A stretch of 64,000 bases of DNA, from the NCBI GenBank assembly GCA_030035585.1, contig CM057462.1:145168734-145232733 (forward strand). Direction: 5' to 3'. Origin of the DNA: Dugong dugon. Its lineage: Eukaryota > Chordata > Mammalia > Sirenia > Dugongidae. A program made the position numbers and the translations under genes. The notes under the pieces are model-generated. The model was not told the DNA's origin and searched no databases. It saw nothing but the letters and a program-made list of their open reading frames with translations. Positions 1 to 12,467 of this stretch are shown here, piece after piece; the first letter of the stretch is position 1, and each line of letters opens with the position of its first letter.

Positions 1-779
1 AGAGCTATGTGGTATGAATTGAAGGACACATAGAGGTTTCTGCTACAGAATTGAATGCACTTTTTTCCAAGAGGAATGCAATATTTTTGTCTTATCAATT
101 TTTCTTCTTGTCTTATTTATTTTTTAATGCAAGTATAACTAGGAAGGTAAAGCATTGTGTATGGGTCAGAGAACTTGGTTTGGAAGCCCAAGGAAGCTAG
201 GGAATAAGCTAATCAGACCCCGACTAAATGGGGCATAGCTGACCAGACCTTGACTGAATGCGAATGAGGGAGAAATTTTTGATGCTGTGAGTTGACAATA
301 AATTTGCTGTAATTTGGTGGTTTTTCCCTAGACTGGGCTTTTGTTTATGCAGTGATGGATGCAGATTCTCAGATTTCTAAGAGACGGAAAAGAAAATCCT
401 GCATATTCTTCAGACTAAGGAACGTGTTTTCATTCCCAGAGAAAGAAATGACAATTGAAACATTGGCTGTTAAAATGGGAGAAATAAAGGCATAAAGTGG
501 CTGGCTTACACATATTCGTGAGTGTATCCTCACACTCAAAATAAGGGGAGGGGAGACAAGGGAAGACCCATACTGGATAAATTCCTCTGCTTCTCAGTGG
601 ATTTGGGAAATATGGGGCTGGAAAGGATGTTCATATGATCATATTGTTTTTTCCACGTGTCACCTCAACTAACTTTTTCTTGTTGTTGTTGCTTGTTTTT
701 CATACCTGACCAGAATTGTAACTGTTTAATAGCTGTAACTGAATGAGTGGATTGAGGGGGAGGCATGTACTGAAATAGA
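1..779. other. AT-rich intergenic stretch, no gene seen
   Basis: No open frame of note, no splice-like exon and no repeat family that I can name with confidence. Probably old unannotated repeat or unique sequence. Confidence 0.4.
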
Positions 780-1600
780 GAGTACAGTGGCCAAACCTAG
801 CGTTCCTTATTGTTGTCGGATGGAAACCCCAGGTGCTTCTTGGGGAGATTCCTCTCAGCCAGTAAATGAGAGACCTACATGGGAGAGTAGAAAGGCACCT
901 TTATTTCACTGCACAAGAAAAGGGAGAGTCAGGGCTGTTGCCACCAAGACTGCTCAGTGAAGGCAAGGAGGGAGGTTACTTTTAAGGGGTTTACAAGTAG
1001 GAAGTTCATGCAAGTTACATCAGCAACATTCTTAATCATACTACGCAGGTGCAATGGGGTTTACATATAACTTCATGCATTGCATGTTCAGAAAATGGCA
1101 GTTAAACTCCAGCCAGAGGAGAGGGAAGTTACTATGCATGAGGTACTTAATGAGCTAGCTAAAAAGTTATCCTGAATGTCAACATGGCGCCTAAATCGAT
1201 TTCCACCAATTTCCTCTAGCTTTGGGCAGTGGTTAAGGAGTGGGGAACCGGGCTTTTAATTTAAAGCTACAGGGCATGCCAAGCAAGGGAACCAGGATTT
1301 TAATGTAAAGCTATGGGGCGTGCCAAGCAAGTTGCTTGAGGTAGTGGAATTTTTCACAGCCTGGGGACCTCAGTCTTATTATGGGTTATGCAACAGGGGA
1401 AATTCAACATTGTTAATACCTAAAGAGATGAGTCAGAGTTTGGTTTTTGGTTTAAAGAGAGGCTCAGAGGAAGGGAATAATACATCTCTTAGCTCAATTT
1501 TAACAGATGCCTAAAAAAGCAAAGCTGATATGATGCCTGCTTTTGGAGTCTGTGAAACTTGACCAGACCAGATGGAGACCTGCAGTAGATCTCAGTCTGA
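780..1600. repeat. possible old ERV/LTR-related sequence
   Basis: Less AT-rich than its flanks. It contains two near-copies of a short phrase (an A/T-rich run, AAGCTA, then a GCCAAGCAAG core) at about 1250-1280 and 1297-1330. The general texture recalls retroviral LTR or internal sequence, but I cannot name the family and see no terminal TG...CA with a target duplication. Confidence 0.25.
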
Positions 1601-1989
1601 AAGGAATTTTTGCTACATGACATAGTGATGGACTGATGCTAATGACTGATTGGAACTCTAGTAATATGCCAATATCTTCTGATTCTTATTTTTCAGGTTA
1701 TGGTATAACACTGGCACTGTTAAATACTCATATTGATGGCATGGGGGGTAGGGAATAATTCTCCAAATGTTAGATTAAAAAAAAGAAAGAACAGCCAAAG
1801 GCCAAGGGGGTCAACTGTCGATAGAGAACTTGGTTTGGTCTCTGTCCCTAGTTTCTGAAAATAGTCTTTGTAATAGCCTCAGTTCAGTTAAGGTGCTCTT
1901 TGTTTTCCAAAATAACCAGGCAATACTTAAACATGCATGAATCAGTAGGGGGCTACACAGGCCCCATCCTGGCATCAGGCTCCACCCTA

Positions 1990-2330
1990 GCAACAGGTGT
2001 CAGGGAGGGAAGGGATATGAAGAAGTCGTGCATATTCATCTATTTGATCAGTCATAACTATGCTTTAAGACCCCAGTCATGCATATTCATTGAGGTCTTC
2101 CCAATGGCTAAGGGACCCTGGGTCTTAGAGCTTCCTTACTAGGCCTCCTGGATTGTGGAGAACATCCATGAACTGAAGAGGGTGGCATGTCCCTGGAAAC
2201 AACAGCAGTCCTGTGCTGGGAACTCTCTCAGGCCTTGCCTTATATGTCTCTTCCTTTGTAAACTCCCTGGTTATAATAAATGGGTAACTGAAAGTATAGG
2301 CAATAGTCTCCATGAATTTTATAAGCCATT
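1990..2330 (+). repeat. possible 3' part of an old ERV LTR
   Basis: Ends in a polyadenylation-like AATAAA at 2275-2280, preceded by a short C/T-rich stretch, an order typical of LTR R regions. No terminal dinucleotide or target duplication is clear. Family not identified. Confidence 0.3.
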
Positions 2331-2339
2331 ATGAAGAAA

Positions 2340-4440
2340 TAATAAAACCATAAGAAGCAATGAGACTGACTTAGCTTGGAGTAGCTAATTAAGACGAGGG
2401 TTGTGCAGGCATTTTAACAACAGAGTCCTAACTTGTGACAAACGAGCTTTGGGTGGCTGGCAGACAGAAGAGGGCTGCATAGGCAGTTAAGTGGATGAAG
2501 AAGAACAGAGTCCTTCTAGCCTGTGAGCTAGTCACATGAGGATAGAGGAAGAGACAGGAGTTGGCTGATCTGAAGTGCAGGGAGTTATTCAGACTCCTGA
2601 GCCTATGGCTGGTACCCAATGACCTGGCCCTGGGTGGCTAGAGATGTTTTCACCTAACTTTGAGTGGTGAGAGTGAGAGAGGAAATGCCAGAGAAGTGGC
2701 TAGTGATGAGGATCATCAAGACTCAGGAAGGTGAAGCTTGGGTCCACTTCCAGGTGGGAACTGGATTTATGGTGATCCGTACTACACAGTTAGTGATAAA
2801 GGTGGGGTTTTCCCACCTTTTCCCTTTAGTAGTACAAATTGATACATGTTAATTACTAGCACCATAGTGTTAAATTATTTGTTCAAATCTGTTTCTTCTG
2901 TAAGGACATAAGTGGGCTTGGAAATAGGGCCCCAGAAAATGAGGAAAGGGTTAAGATGATTTTGTTGATGTTGTCCCTGAAGTTTAAGTGGACCTACTTA
3001 AAATTTTGTCTGTAACAAGTCTTAGTAAGTTTGGCAGAAACTGATTTAATTTAGTTGCATTTATTCTCTTGAAGCAGTTTAAATTTAGTAATGGATAAAA
3101 AAAGATACACAAATAATTAGAGTGAAGAAAAGTATGATAACTATTGTAACATTTCTTTGTGATTAGAGAAATCTATATTCTGGCTAGTTAAACAATAGAA
3201 GTCTCCATAGACAAGGCAACATTTTGGATCTTTAAAATTAGAATTTTGACAGCCAAGTAAAAGAAAAGAGCTTTCTAGTTGAGTAAGTATTGTAAACAAA
3301 TAAACAAAGGCATAAAGCTGGAAAAATGTCGGGCTTATCTCTGTAACTACCATTGGTGTGATTTGCTTAACGTTATTTCTCAGTGCAGGTATAGCAGGGC
3401 GTAAACACCTAAAGGCACGTCAGAATCTCCCATGAGTAAGTATCTTCTTTCAAAACTACAGTGCTCTCTTAACATTTCATTATTCTTTTAATAGCCCTCC
3501 AGGAAACTTTCTTCCAACTTAAGGATCTCTGCCTTTAATAGAATTGTTATTTTGGAGGTATTGGGCATGTTACTGGTGAGCAGATAGAAAGTGCATTGAA
3601 AACCAGTGGGTTAGAACACTGACTACCTATGTGGAAATAGTACAGGAGAAATTTCTAAAGGAAGAACAGTGAAAAATTATGGGATTACAATTGAATCATA
3701 ATTCTATATATTGAATGATATTATAAATTTGATTATTCCTTAGGCTATAGAGAGTTATGATTATCTTGAGTTTGGGGGTACATAACCAGAATAAGAAGTA
3801 AAGCTTATCTTAACTTTTTTTTTTTTTTTAATAGATATTAACATTACATGTTTTTATGTTTTCAAGTCCTTGATAGAGCTGGCCAAAATTCAGCTGCATG
3901 AAACTGAAACCATTCTATCCATCTTAATCAAAGCAGTTTAAACACAGAGAATTCATTCCTTACAAAATTATTTGGAGGCCAGGAAGAGGGGCACCGGGCT
4001 GGCTCTCTAGAAATGACTCCAGAACTCCACCAGGCCCCATAGAACTGATATTTCGGGTACCATAGGAAGTGAGGCTTCAGGGGGTTGCCACTGGAAACGT
4101 GGACTTAAAGAATATACAACAGTCCAGAATCTGGAAGTTGCACCGCCTCTACTACATCTGCCACAACCTTCCACAAGGCTAATGACTGTGACACAGCTGC
4201 AGAAAATGCAATGTTCTGTTTGTGTACATCGTCCGCAAAAGCTAAAGCCTTATATTTTCCATTTCTGCCTTGCAAATCTCTTGTCAGTGCATCAGATTGG
4301 AGGAATCTAATTTACATATAGAATGCAGCTACTGGGGAGTCTGAGGAACTTACCTTTTCAAGCTCTAACAGACAAGAAGGGACAATCAAAGGAAATTATG
4401 GCAACTCACCATAGCCACTACAAATTTACCTTTTTATTTT
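2340..4440. other. intergenic, no gene recognised
   Basis: AT-rich. Open frames are all 70 codons or less and look random. The part at about 3980-4400 is more complex and may be an old interspersed repeat that I cannot name. Confidence 0.4.
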
Positions 4441-5085
4441 TTTTTCCCTTTTAATAGACTTTATTTTTTAGAGCAGTTTTAGATATACAGAAAAATTAAG
4501 TAGAAAGTACAGAGATTTCCCATATACCCCCTCTCCTACACACTTTCTCCTAGTATAAACATCTTGCACACCTGTGATATATTTGTTACAATTGATGAAC
4601 CGCTATCGATACATTATTAACTAATAGTCGTAGCTTACATTAGGGTTCATTTTTGTATTTTAAAGTCCTATGGGTTTTGAAAAATGTATAACACCATTTG
4701 TTAACCATTACAGTATTATACAGAATACTTTCACTACTCTAAAAATGCTCTGTGCTCCACCTATTTCTCCCTCCTTCTTCCTATGATCCCCTGACAACCA
4801 CTGATGTTTTTGTTGTCCTTATAGTTTTATTTTTTTCCAGAATGTCATATGGGTAGAATTATATAGTATGTAGCCTGGTGGCAGTGATTAAGAGCTCAGC
4901 TGCTAACCAAAAGATTGGCAGTTCGAATCCACCAGCCGCTCCTTGGAAACCCTACGGGACAGTTCTACTCTGTCCTATAGGGTCACTATGAGTCGGAATC
5001 AACTAGATGGCAACGGGCTTTTTTTTTCAAGTTGGTCTCTTTTACTTAGTAATATGCATTTAATATGCTCAAGTAGATTACATAT
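4441..5085 (-). mobile_element. old L1 (L1M-type) 3' end, antisense
   Basis: The plus strand opens with a T-rich run (the A-rich 3' end of an L1 read in reverse). It continues with text typical of reversed mammalian L1M 3' UTR (the TTAGAGCAGTTTTAG phrase and the block before GTATGTAGCC). The element resumes after the SINE at 4873-5027 with a TTACTTAGTAATATGCAT block, so the SINE is a younger insertion. Confidence 0.6.
4873..5027 (+). mobile_element. AfroSINE, nearly complete, sense
   Basis: A tRNA-derived head with a perfect polymerase III B-box-like GTTCGAATCC at 4921-4930, the family body, and the RTE-like tail (GGTCACTATGAGTCGGAATC) ending in a T-rich run. It lies inside an older antisense L1. 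SINEs of this type are confined to Afrotheria, so the copy is also a lineage marker. Confidence 0.85.
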
Positions 5086-5484
5086 ATTTTTGCAGAAACA
5101 CATGCATAATATGTAAACATATCAGTTCTTTTATTTAGACACCTTCATCAGGAATCGTGAGTTAAGTTGCTGGGAAAAATTCTTTATCTAAAAGTAAAAT
5201 AAGCAAAACTCATTTCACAATCTATCAGTAACCATGCCTATAGCTTTGGGGACATATTTAAATGAGAAATATTAGACACATTTCTAGGAAATTTCCTATC
5301 TGAAAATTAAAAACTAAATTCCAGTGCTAGGCTAAATAGCATTGTAGTCTGCAAAAAATAAAATAAAACAAAAATATATGTCTTCAGTTAGGAAGAGCTA
5401 AAACCTTCTAGCACTCTTTGGTTTACAACTAAGCAAATCAACGTGTGACTATGGTAACAGAAAATAAAAAGGTCAGTAAGTGCC

Positions 5485-5890
5485 TTGGTTACCTAGTGCT
5501 CTCATAACAAAATTCCACAAAGTGAGTGTCATTAAAGAAAATTTCTTTTCTCAAAGTTCTGGAGGATAAAAATCTGCATCGATGTTTCTGCCATGTTAAT
5601 TCATTCTGTGGGTCTTTCCTAGTTTCTAGGGAGCGCCAGTAATCCTTGGTGTTTATAGATGCATCTGCCTCTGTTGTCACATGGTGTTTCCTCCACGTGT
5701 CTGTCTGTTCTGCTCTTTTTTAAAAACATCACTCATAAGGGATTAGGTTTAATCTCTTTAATCCCTACTCTGACGTGACTCCATTTACATAACAAAAGGA
5801 AACCCCTATTTCCAAAAAAGTCATATTACAGGTTGAAGAGTTAAGACTTTAACATAACATGTTGTTGGACAAAATTCAACCCATAAGAGT
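5485..5890 (-). mobile_element. MLT1/MST-type MaLR solo LTR, antisense
   Basis: Reverse-orientation MaLR text: a start block like TTGCTATAACAAAATTCC, the TTCTGGAGG motif, a middle GTCACATGG-like motif, and an end near AATTCAACCCATAA. Strongly diverged, as expected for a mammal-wide element. No clean 5-bp target duplication was found. Confidence 0.65.
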
Positions 5891-7985
5891 AAGAGAAAAC
5901 TAGAATTGCAGGTCTGTTTCTCCATTTTGAACTAGATTTTTTATGTATTTGAAATGTTAATAAAGAACATTCCATCAGATCACAAAGACTAGAAATTAAA
6001 GTATAATATTCACATGCTCATTCAGGGCACTCCTTGAAAACTCTTTAACTGTGTCCACAGGACCCTGTGTTACATTATAGACAGTGTAAACTGGCACTGC
6101 TTAATCAAACTCAATTTCATCCTTTATTCTTCTAAAATACCTTTTATAAAATTGACCAGTTACTTGACCCATTTTTCTAACAACAAAAGTGATGGTCTTT
6201 CTTGAACAAGAAACAATAGGAAAAATTCATTAAAGACTGAAATAATAGTTCGATGTACTAAAATTTTAAAAAAAGTGATCAAGCAGAGCAAAAACCAGAG
6301 TTAATATTGTCTTTCTCAATGTAGTCATCCATTTGTTGGAAAAAAAAAGGATAATTTTGACTCTTGAAAATACCTTTTCATCTAAACTACCAGTGCATAC
6401 TTTTAAACAAAAACCATATTAAACCAATAATAGAAATTGATTGAAGTTTATTTAATATATGAGTTGCAAATTGGGGTGACATTTTGACTACAGAGTAAAA
6501 ATTTTCCAAAGATGATAAGAACTTTCAAAATTCTTATATCAAATCTTATTGGCATTGCCAAGGAAAAGGGGCCAGAACAAAACTGACAAACAATTTGTAC
6601 TCAGAAAGGATTTCATGCAGCATTGTCTTGAAGAACAATTAAAATAATTAGTGATTTAGCCTGAAACATAGTTTCCCACTCTAAACTTTGGAGTCTCTGT
6701 TTCCTGAAACTGACTGAATTCTTCAAAAGAGCATAATGCCCAAGGCAAAATGGTCTTACCAGTTTATCTAGAGCATTGTTTAACTTAAAGGTGACTTTTT
6801 AGAAACCAGTTACTTCAAGACTCCAAGTTCAAAAGGGCACCTAAGGGCAAATGGCACAGGTGGTCACCTCAACTCCATGGACCCCAGCAATCTGGATTCC
6901 ATTAAAATGGTTTCTCAATACCCCCCAAAAAGTTGTGGAGCAATAACCATTCTCCTAGGAGAGTCCATCATAATGATTCAGTAAAATTCAAAACTTAACA
7001 ATGAATTTCAGTACAGAGCTCCTGTATTTTCCATACTTAGTCATAATTAATTTAGAGTTTTAGCTAAATAAAATTAAGTGACAAAGAGAGAAGGAAGTAC
7101 AACAATCATCACTACAGAAAATTGTATGGTAGGTATGCTTTCTCTCAGAAAGCATTGTAAAGGTCTAGTGAACTCATTAGACACCATCAGTAATCAACTG
7201 TCAAGCGTAAGTGAGAACCTGAACAACTTGCAAGTGACAAGCAGGCTTCTTGTAAGATTTACTAAAGCACCTTAAGAATGTCTGCAGCTTTTGTGTGACT
7301 TTTTTTTGGTCAAGAATTTCATTATTTAATTTCAATTCAGCTAAACTTTATAAAGGTGACACATGAAATTCAAAACTGATTGAGGTGACTTATTTTTTTC
7401 AAAAGAATTAAGAATTATTTTATGCATGTTCCAAAACTTGTGTCCATGAACACTAATATGTATTTTCTGTATATTCTTTTTAGCACCTTCATTAGCTTGT
7501 CAACTCCTGGAACCAGAGAACATGTCTTATTCACCTTTAGTATTGTCCTGTTATTGAACTCATACTTGTTTCCAATAACAAATTGTTAATTACCTGACAA
7601 AAAATAATTCATTCAGGGTATATAAAAAAAGAGCCGCTTTCAATAAATTTAATCTATAGTTTGTCTTTCTCAAGCGGTTACGGATCTTAGGCTAAAAGTC
7701 ATTCTTCGGGGGGAAAAAAACAAAACAAAACACCTTGATATTCAACCACTACTCCTACCCCTCACACCCTTCTACCCCCCATGCCCAACAATGTCAGATT
7801 GTCTTGTCTATTTTCATGGACTTTAACCCAGCTTACAGTATTACTTAACGGTGTGGTTATTTCCTTAATGTCTATCTCCTTTACTAGAATATAAACTTAC
7901 ACAGAAAGAACTTTATTTGCCTCTTATTATACCCATCTACAATAGAGCTTGTCAAATTTTGTAGCTTTTATAGATGTGGTAGACA
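5891..7985. other. AT-rich intergenic, nothing recognised
   Basis: Two kilobases with no repeat I can name and no plausible gene. Open frames are at most 65 codons and lack any domain character. It may be single-copy sequence. Confidence 0.45.
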
Positions 7986-8065
7986 TACAGAGAAAGACAG
8001 AGAGAGAGAGAGAAATCATCAGAGAGAAAGAGAGGAGAAGGGAACGGAAGGAAAGAGAGATCTTC
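7986..8065. repeat. GA-rich simple repeat
   Basis: Interrupted (GA)n and GAAAG-type purine repeat. Confidence 0.8.
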
Positions 8066-8160
8066 AAGATTTATTACTTTTTAATAAAAGTCATGGGTTT
8101 CTATTGATTTACTATGTCACTTAGAGCCCCTTCCTCCTATCAACATCTCACCCCCAACCT

Positions 8161-8380
8161 TGCTGTTGATGTTAGGTGCTGTTGAGTTGGTTCTGACTTA
8201 AAGCGACCCTATCTATGCACAACAGAAAGACATTGCCTGGTCTTGTGCCATCCTCACAATCGTTGCTGTGTTTAAGCCCATTGTTGCAGCCACTCTGTCA
8301 ATCCATCTCCTCGAGGGGCTTCCTCTTTTTCACTGACCCTCTACTTTACCAAGCATGATGTCCTTCTCTAACCTTATAAC
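8161..8380 (-). mobile_element. RTE LINE 3' end, antisense, strongly 5'-truncated
   Basis: Matches the reversed 3' terminus of the RTE copies at 15542 and 58891: the GTTAGGTGC...GAGTTGGTTC tail, then the CTCTACTTTACCAAGCATGA block. Only about 220 bp is present, as usual for 5'-truncated LINE insertions. Confidence 0.75.
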
Positions 8381-9730
8381 AACTAACTTTATTATGACCT
8401 CCCAACCTTACTATGACCAAAACATGCATTTACTAGATAGTTGGTCAAGATGGGAAGTGTAGTTTTTGGAAAAGTCACACTATTTATCTGTGCATCAAAA
8501 TGTCAGACTCATAACATAAAGTGAGTGATGATGAAGGCATGGTTATGATCTAGAAAATGTCTAATATTGATCCTATCCAAAGATCTCTGGACCACACATT
8601 TAGTTCCTGGTTTATATAGTTGTACTGTGGCATTGCCCAAAGTTTGAACAAGGTTGCTGTGATTACCTGTGCTTAGGAGACTCTCAGATTTCTTTACATT
8701 ACGACTTCTCAAAGCCTTTAAAATATTAACATCATTGTGATTATCCAGAAAGGAAAATCAGTATGCAGAATTTACCAAACCTTTTTTAAACATGGAAGCT
8801 TTTTAATTTAATTTAATTTTTGAAACAGCTAATGCTATACTCTTGGCTTAAGTCCCAAGATTCATGTTAACACACAGCTAGGAGTTAGGAACTTCTCAGA
8901 CTGCCTTTCAACTTACGCTAGTAAATGATAAAAAGGGAAAATGAGGCAGCAGACATAGCCACTGAGTCTACATCCTAGTTATTGTTATCACCATTTTATT
9001 ACAAATAATATGAGGATATATATATGCTGAGTGTTTTAGAGATTTTTTTTTCCTCTTCTTTAGGGATTAAGGCTTAGCATGAAGGACAGAAAAACTGGTT
9101 CCTAATACCCTGGCAAAAATTTAAGTGAGAGAACTTCTCACTCCTTCTCCAGAAAGAATTAAATTAGAAAGAACTCTGAATTTGAATTTTTAGATGATAC
9201 AAAAGTTCAAAAGAGGTAGCTTAAAAATCAATGTACTAAAGTTAAAACTTCAGTATATATTGAGCTCCTGACCATATGTTTTATTTAGTAATTTTACTGT
9301 GGGCTCTACTGTGCAATCCTTCATTCGGTCTCCAAAAGGAAGGCAACACCGATTAACAACCCCAAAGACTGTAATTAACCATTGGGTTTTATTTTCTTCT
9401 CTTGACCTCTCTGCAGATCAGAAATACAATATTTTTAGTTTTTCTTGTTTTTATTTATTTATTTTTTGCTATTTTTAATAGCACTTCATTGATTTCTGTT
9501 CTCTAAAGTAAGTGTGCAGATTTTAAAAAAATTCATACTGAAGTCTAGGAGTTTTAGTTCTGTAATCTCATATTTATTTGTGTAGGTTAGTTGGAGGCAA
9601 ACTGGCATTTTAAAAAAAGTTTAAACTAACTCAAATATAAATAAGGCTAGTATATTAGGTAATATGTAGGGAGGCAAAATTTCCATTGATTTCTTTGGAA
9701 TTTACAATCAGTATAAAAATTCCAGAATCA
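8381..9730. other. AT-rich intergenic, nothing recognised
   Basis: No repeat family named with confidence and no credible open frame. Confidence 0.4.
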
Positions 9731-9806
9731 GGCCAATTCTACTCTGTCCTATAGTGTGACTATGAGTTGGAATCAACTCGATGGTAAGGAGTTTCTGGTT
9801 TGGTTT
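9731..9806 (+). mobile_element. AfroSINE fragment (3' part), sense
   Basis: Starts in the middle of the body at a TTCTACTCTGTCCTATAG block and runs into the GACTATGAGTTGGAATCAAC tail and a GGTTTGG end. A short (TA)n run separates it from the next SINE. Confidence 0.75.
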
Positions 9807-9819
9807 ATATATATATATA

Positions 9820-9985
9820 TTGGAGCCCTGCTGGCTCAGTGGTTAAGAGCTGAGTTGCTAACCAAAAAAAGGGTTGACAATTCGATTCTACCAGCAGCTT
9901 CCTGGAAATCCTATGGGGCAGTTATACTTGTCCTATAGGATCACTATGAGTTGGAATTGACTTGATGGCAACAGGTTTTTTTGAT
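9820..9985 (+). mobile_element. AfroSINE, nearly complete, sense
   Basis: tRNA-like head (GTGGTTAAGAGC...GCTAACC), degenerate B box (ATTCGATTCTACC), body and tail followed by T-rich sequence and (TA)n. It sits directly downstream of a second SINE in the same orientation. Confidence 0.8.
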
Positions 9986-11215
9986 TGTTTGTTTTGTGTA
10001 TATATATATATATAGTTGTTATTTGCCTTCAAGTTGAGAGGATAAAAATAAATGAAAGTTTATGAATGTCTTTGCAATTATCCTTTCTCTACTGAACTGA
10101 AATTATCTAACTCAACTATTGAACTAACATTTCATAATTATTGAAAATGGATCTGTAATTCTTTGATTAAAGATTCAGTGCCGACTCTTCCTGACTAAAA
10201 CCAAAAAATACAGTATATTGGCATTATTTTAAAACACAATAAGTACTTTAAATACAATTTAATATCAAATTTAGAAATAATAAACTTAGGGTGATGTCAT
10301 TATTTTCTTTTCCATAATTGATAAAATAATTTTTTCATAGCTATTTTGAAGGTGTGAATCTTTGAAGCCAGAATAAGCACTCATAATGAGTTTTGTTCTC
10401 AGCTGTGGGAACACACATCCAGGGCAGTCTTCAATGAGGGGCTCTTACTCCATGGCTCTTTTAACTTTTTTTTTCCCTTCCCCATGAATAATTGGATTTT
10501 GCCTGTATTTGAAAAAGAAAACTTCATGGATATTTTTTGGGAGATGGAGATAAGTATTTTCCAATCTTGTAAAATACACATCTACTTCAGGATTTACCAA
10601 CCTTGACACAGTCACTAAAAATAAGGTTATGATGTTAAGACAACGTGATTGCTGGAAAAAAATTATTTTGCCATCGTATATTTTACCTCGAATGTGCTGA
10701 AACAATTTGTTTGTACGGCAGGAACACAGCTGCGTTTTCCCTTTCAGTCTTCATCTCATCTATTGTCTCTTTATTTTTAATAAACTGGAAGGTTTAAGGG
10801 TTATCATTTTAAGGTATAATTTAAACCATTGCACCCAGGTCACTACTAGGTACATGGCTTAAATATTTATTTTCTTGTTTTGTTTGTTTATAACCTAATT
10901 ATCACTCTAGAAGGAGTATCTGAAACAGTTTCTTGAAGTTTAATTCATTTAAAAATTATTGATAACCCCCCTAAAAAAATCATAGCTTTCAGAAAAAAAA
11001 AAAAAAGAATTCTTTTATTTGGCAATGATTGAAGGAAACAAGTATAGGTTACCCTCCCTACCTTGTAATAAGAATAATCATACAGTAATTGTTCAAGAAA
11101 GAAAAAGATAAAATGACAACACAACACCAATGACATTCAACAACTAGGCCAATAAATATAAAAATTTATAGTAAATGTAAACTGATTTACAAACGTGTCC
11201 TTAATAGCTGCTCAT
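9986..11215. other. AT-rich intergenic, nothing recognised
   Basis: Contains A-runs and short open frames without domain character (the longest is 86 codons). No gene or repeat can be supported. Confidence 0.4.
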
Positions 11216-11332
11216 TAAAATTGGCAGTTCCAATCCACCAGCCAGCTCCTTGGAAATCTTATGGGGTAGTTCTACTCTGTTCTATAGGGTTGCTATGAGT
11301 TTGGCAACAGTTTTTGTTTTGTTTTTCTTTTG
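11216..11332 (+). mobile_element. AfroSINE, head-truncated, sense
   Basis: Begins at the ATTGGCAGTTCCAATCCACC region just before the B box and continues through the body to a GTTTTTGTTTTG tail. A short deletion removes part of the conserved tail. Confidence 0.75.
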
Positions 11333-11820
11333 GTACTCTGAAAGAAGTTTGGGCAAGCACAAGAAATATTTGATATAGTATTAGTTTCAGTTACTAGAAG
11401 TTCTGGAAGGATCTATTTGTAAGAGTTCCCTGGTGTAAACCCTGGTAAAATATCTCCATAATAGAGGCACAATGTGGTTTCAACTTCCTTTTTGATCTGA
11501 TTTTTAAACTTAGATACTAAGGAATCTGCTACACTGACAAAATACTTCCTTTTGGAAAAAGAACTAATGATAAGAGAAAAGAATGCAAAGCAGAGAGTTG
11601 AACAGCAAAGATGGAGAAACATCTAGTCATAGGGGAAAGTTGACTGTACTTGTTAGACTGGAAAGAAATAGAACGTTAACACAGACTGAACTATGCTCAT
11701 AGACGCCCAACTGTGGCTTCACTAAAGAGCTGCAGGAGGAACTATCCCTACAGCCTCTTTATAAGACTTTTTAAAAGTCATCCTTACATAAAAAAGGATC
11801 TTTTTGTTAGCTTTCAAATG

Positions 11821-12465
11821 CAGTTGGCCTTCCGTATCCACGGGGTTCTGCATCCGTGAATTCAAACTATTGCGCATCAAAAATACTTAGGAAAAAAAGT
11901 TCCAAAAACCAAAACTTGATTTGTCGCTTCCAGAGCACTATGCTGAATCCAAGTGAATGAAATGACCGACGGAGGGTACCCGTTGCTGTGGAGTGGATTC
12001 CGACTCATAGCGACCCTATAGGACAGAGTAGAACTTGCCCCTTAGAGTTTCCAAGGAGCACCTGGTGGATTTCAACTGCCGATGACCTGTTGGTTAGCAG
12101 CTGTAGCTCTTAACCACTAGCCACCAGGGTTTCCGAATCAAATGATGTGTAGGCAAAATCTGCTGTAGCCCCCCCACCATTTCACAAATGCTCAGCCTCT
12201 CACCAGCAATTCATTGAGCATTGTTCGCCTCCGATCTTGTCATTATCCCTAAACAATGTAGTACTGTATAACAACTATTTACATAGCATTTACATTGTAT
12301 TAGGTATTGTAAATAATCTAGAGATGATCTAAAGTATATGGGAGGATATGCATAGGTTATATGCAAATACTATGCCATTTTATATAAGGGACTTGAGTAT
12401 CCACAGATTTTAGTATCAGCAGTGGTCCTGGGATGGATTCCCCCTTAGATACCAAGGGACATCTG
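11821..12465. mobile_element. MER2-like (TcMar-Tigger) MITE, split by a SINE
   Basis: Imperfect terminal inverted repeats: the left end starts CAGTTGGCCTTCCGTATCC and the right end, reversed, reads CAGATGTCCCTTGGTATC. A TA follows the right end at 12466-12467; the left TA is mutated to TG. The middle contains the AACTATTTACATAGCATTTA block I associate with MER2. Without the SINE the element would be close to the 345 bp I recall for MER2, plus some extra sequence. Confidence 0.65.
11968..12134 (-). mobile_element. AfroSINE, complete, antisense, inside MER2-like MITE
   Basis: Reads from the reversed tail (GATTCCGACTCATAGCGACC) to the reversed head (GCTCTTAACCACTAGCCACC). Similar flanks GAATGAAATGAC and GAATCAAATGAT on either side may be a diverged target duplication, so the left limit is uncertain by about 12 bp. 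Confidence 0.8.
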
Positions 12466-12467
12466 TA

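Noticed and set aside
4873-4945. tRNA-like sequence with a B box
   Set aside because: It is the tRNA-derived head of an AfroSINE, with no complete cloverleaf, so not a tRNA gene.
7986-8065. Purine-rich repeat considered as a regulatory tract
   Set aside because: Ordinary interrupted GA simple repeat with nothing else nearby.
8153-8410. Possible CCCAACCTT target duplication around the short RTE
   Set aside because: The right copy lies some 20 bp beyond recognisable RTE sequence, so it may be chance.
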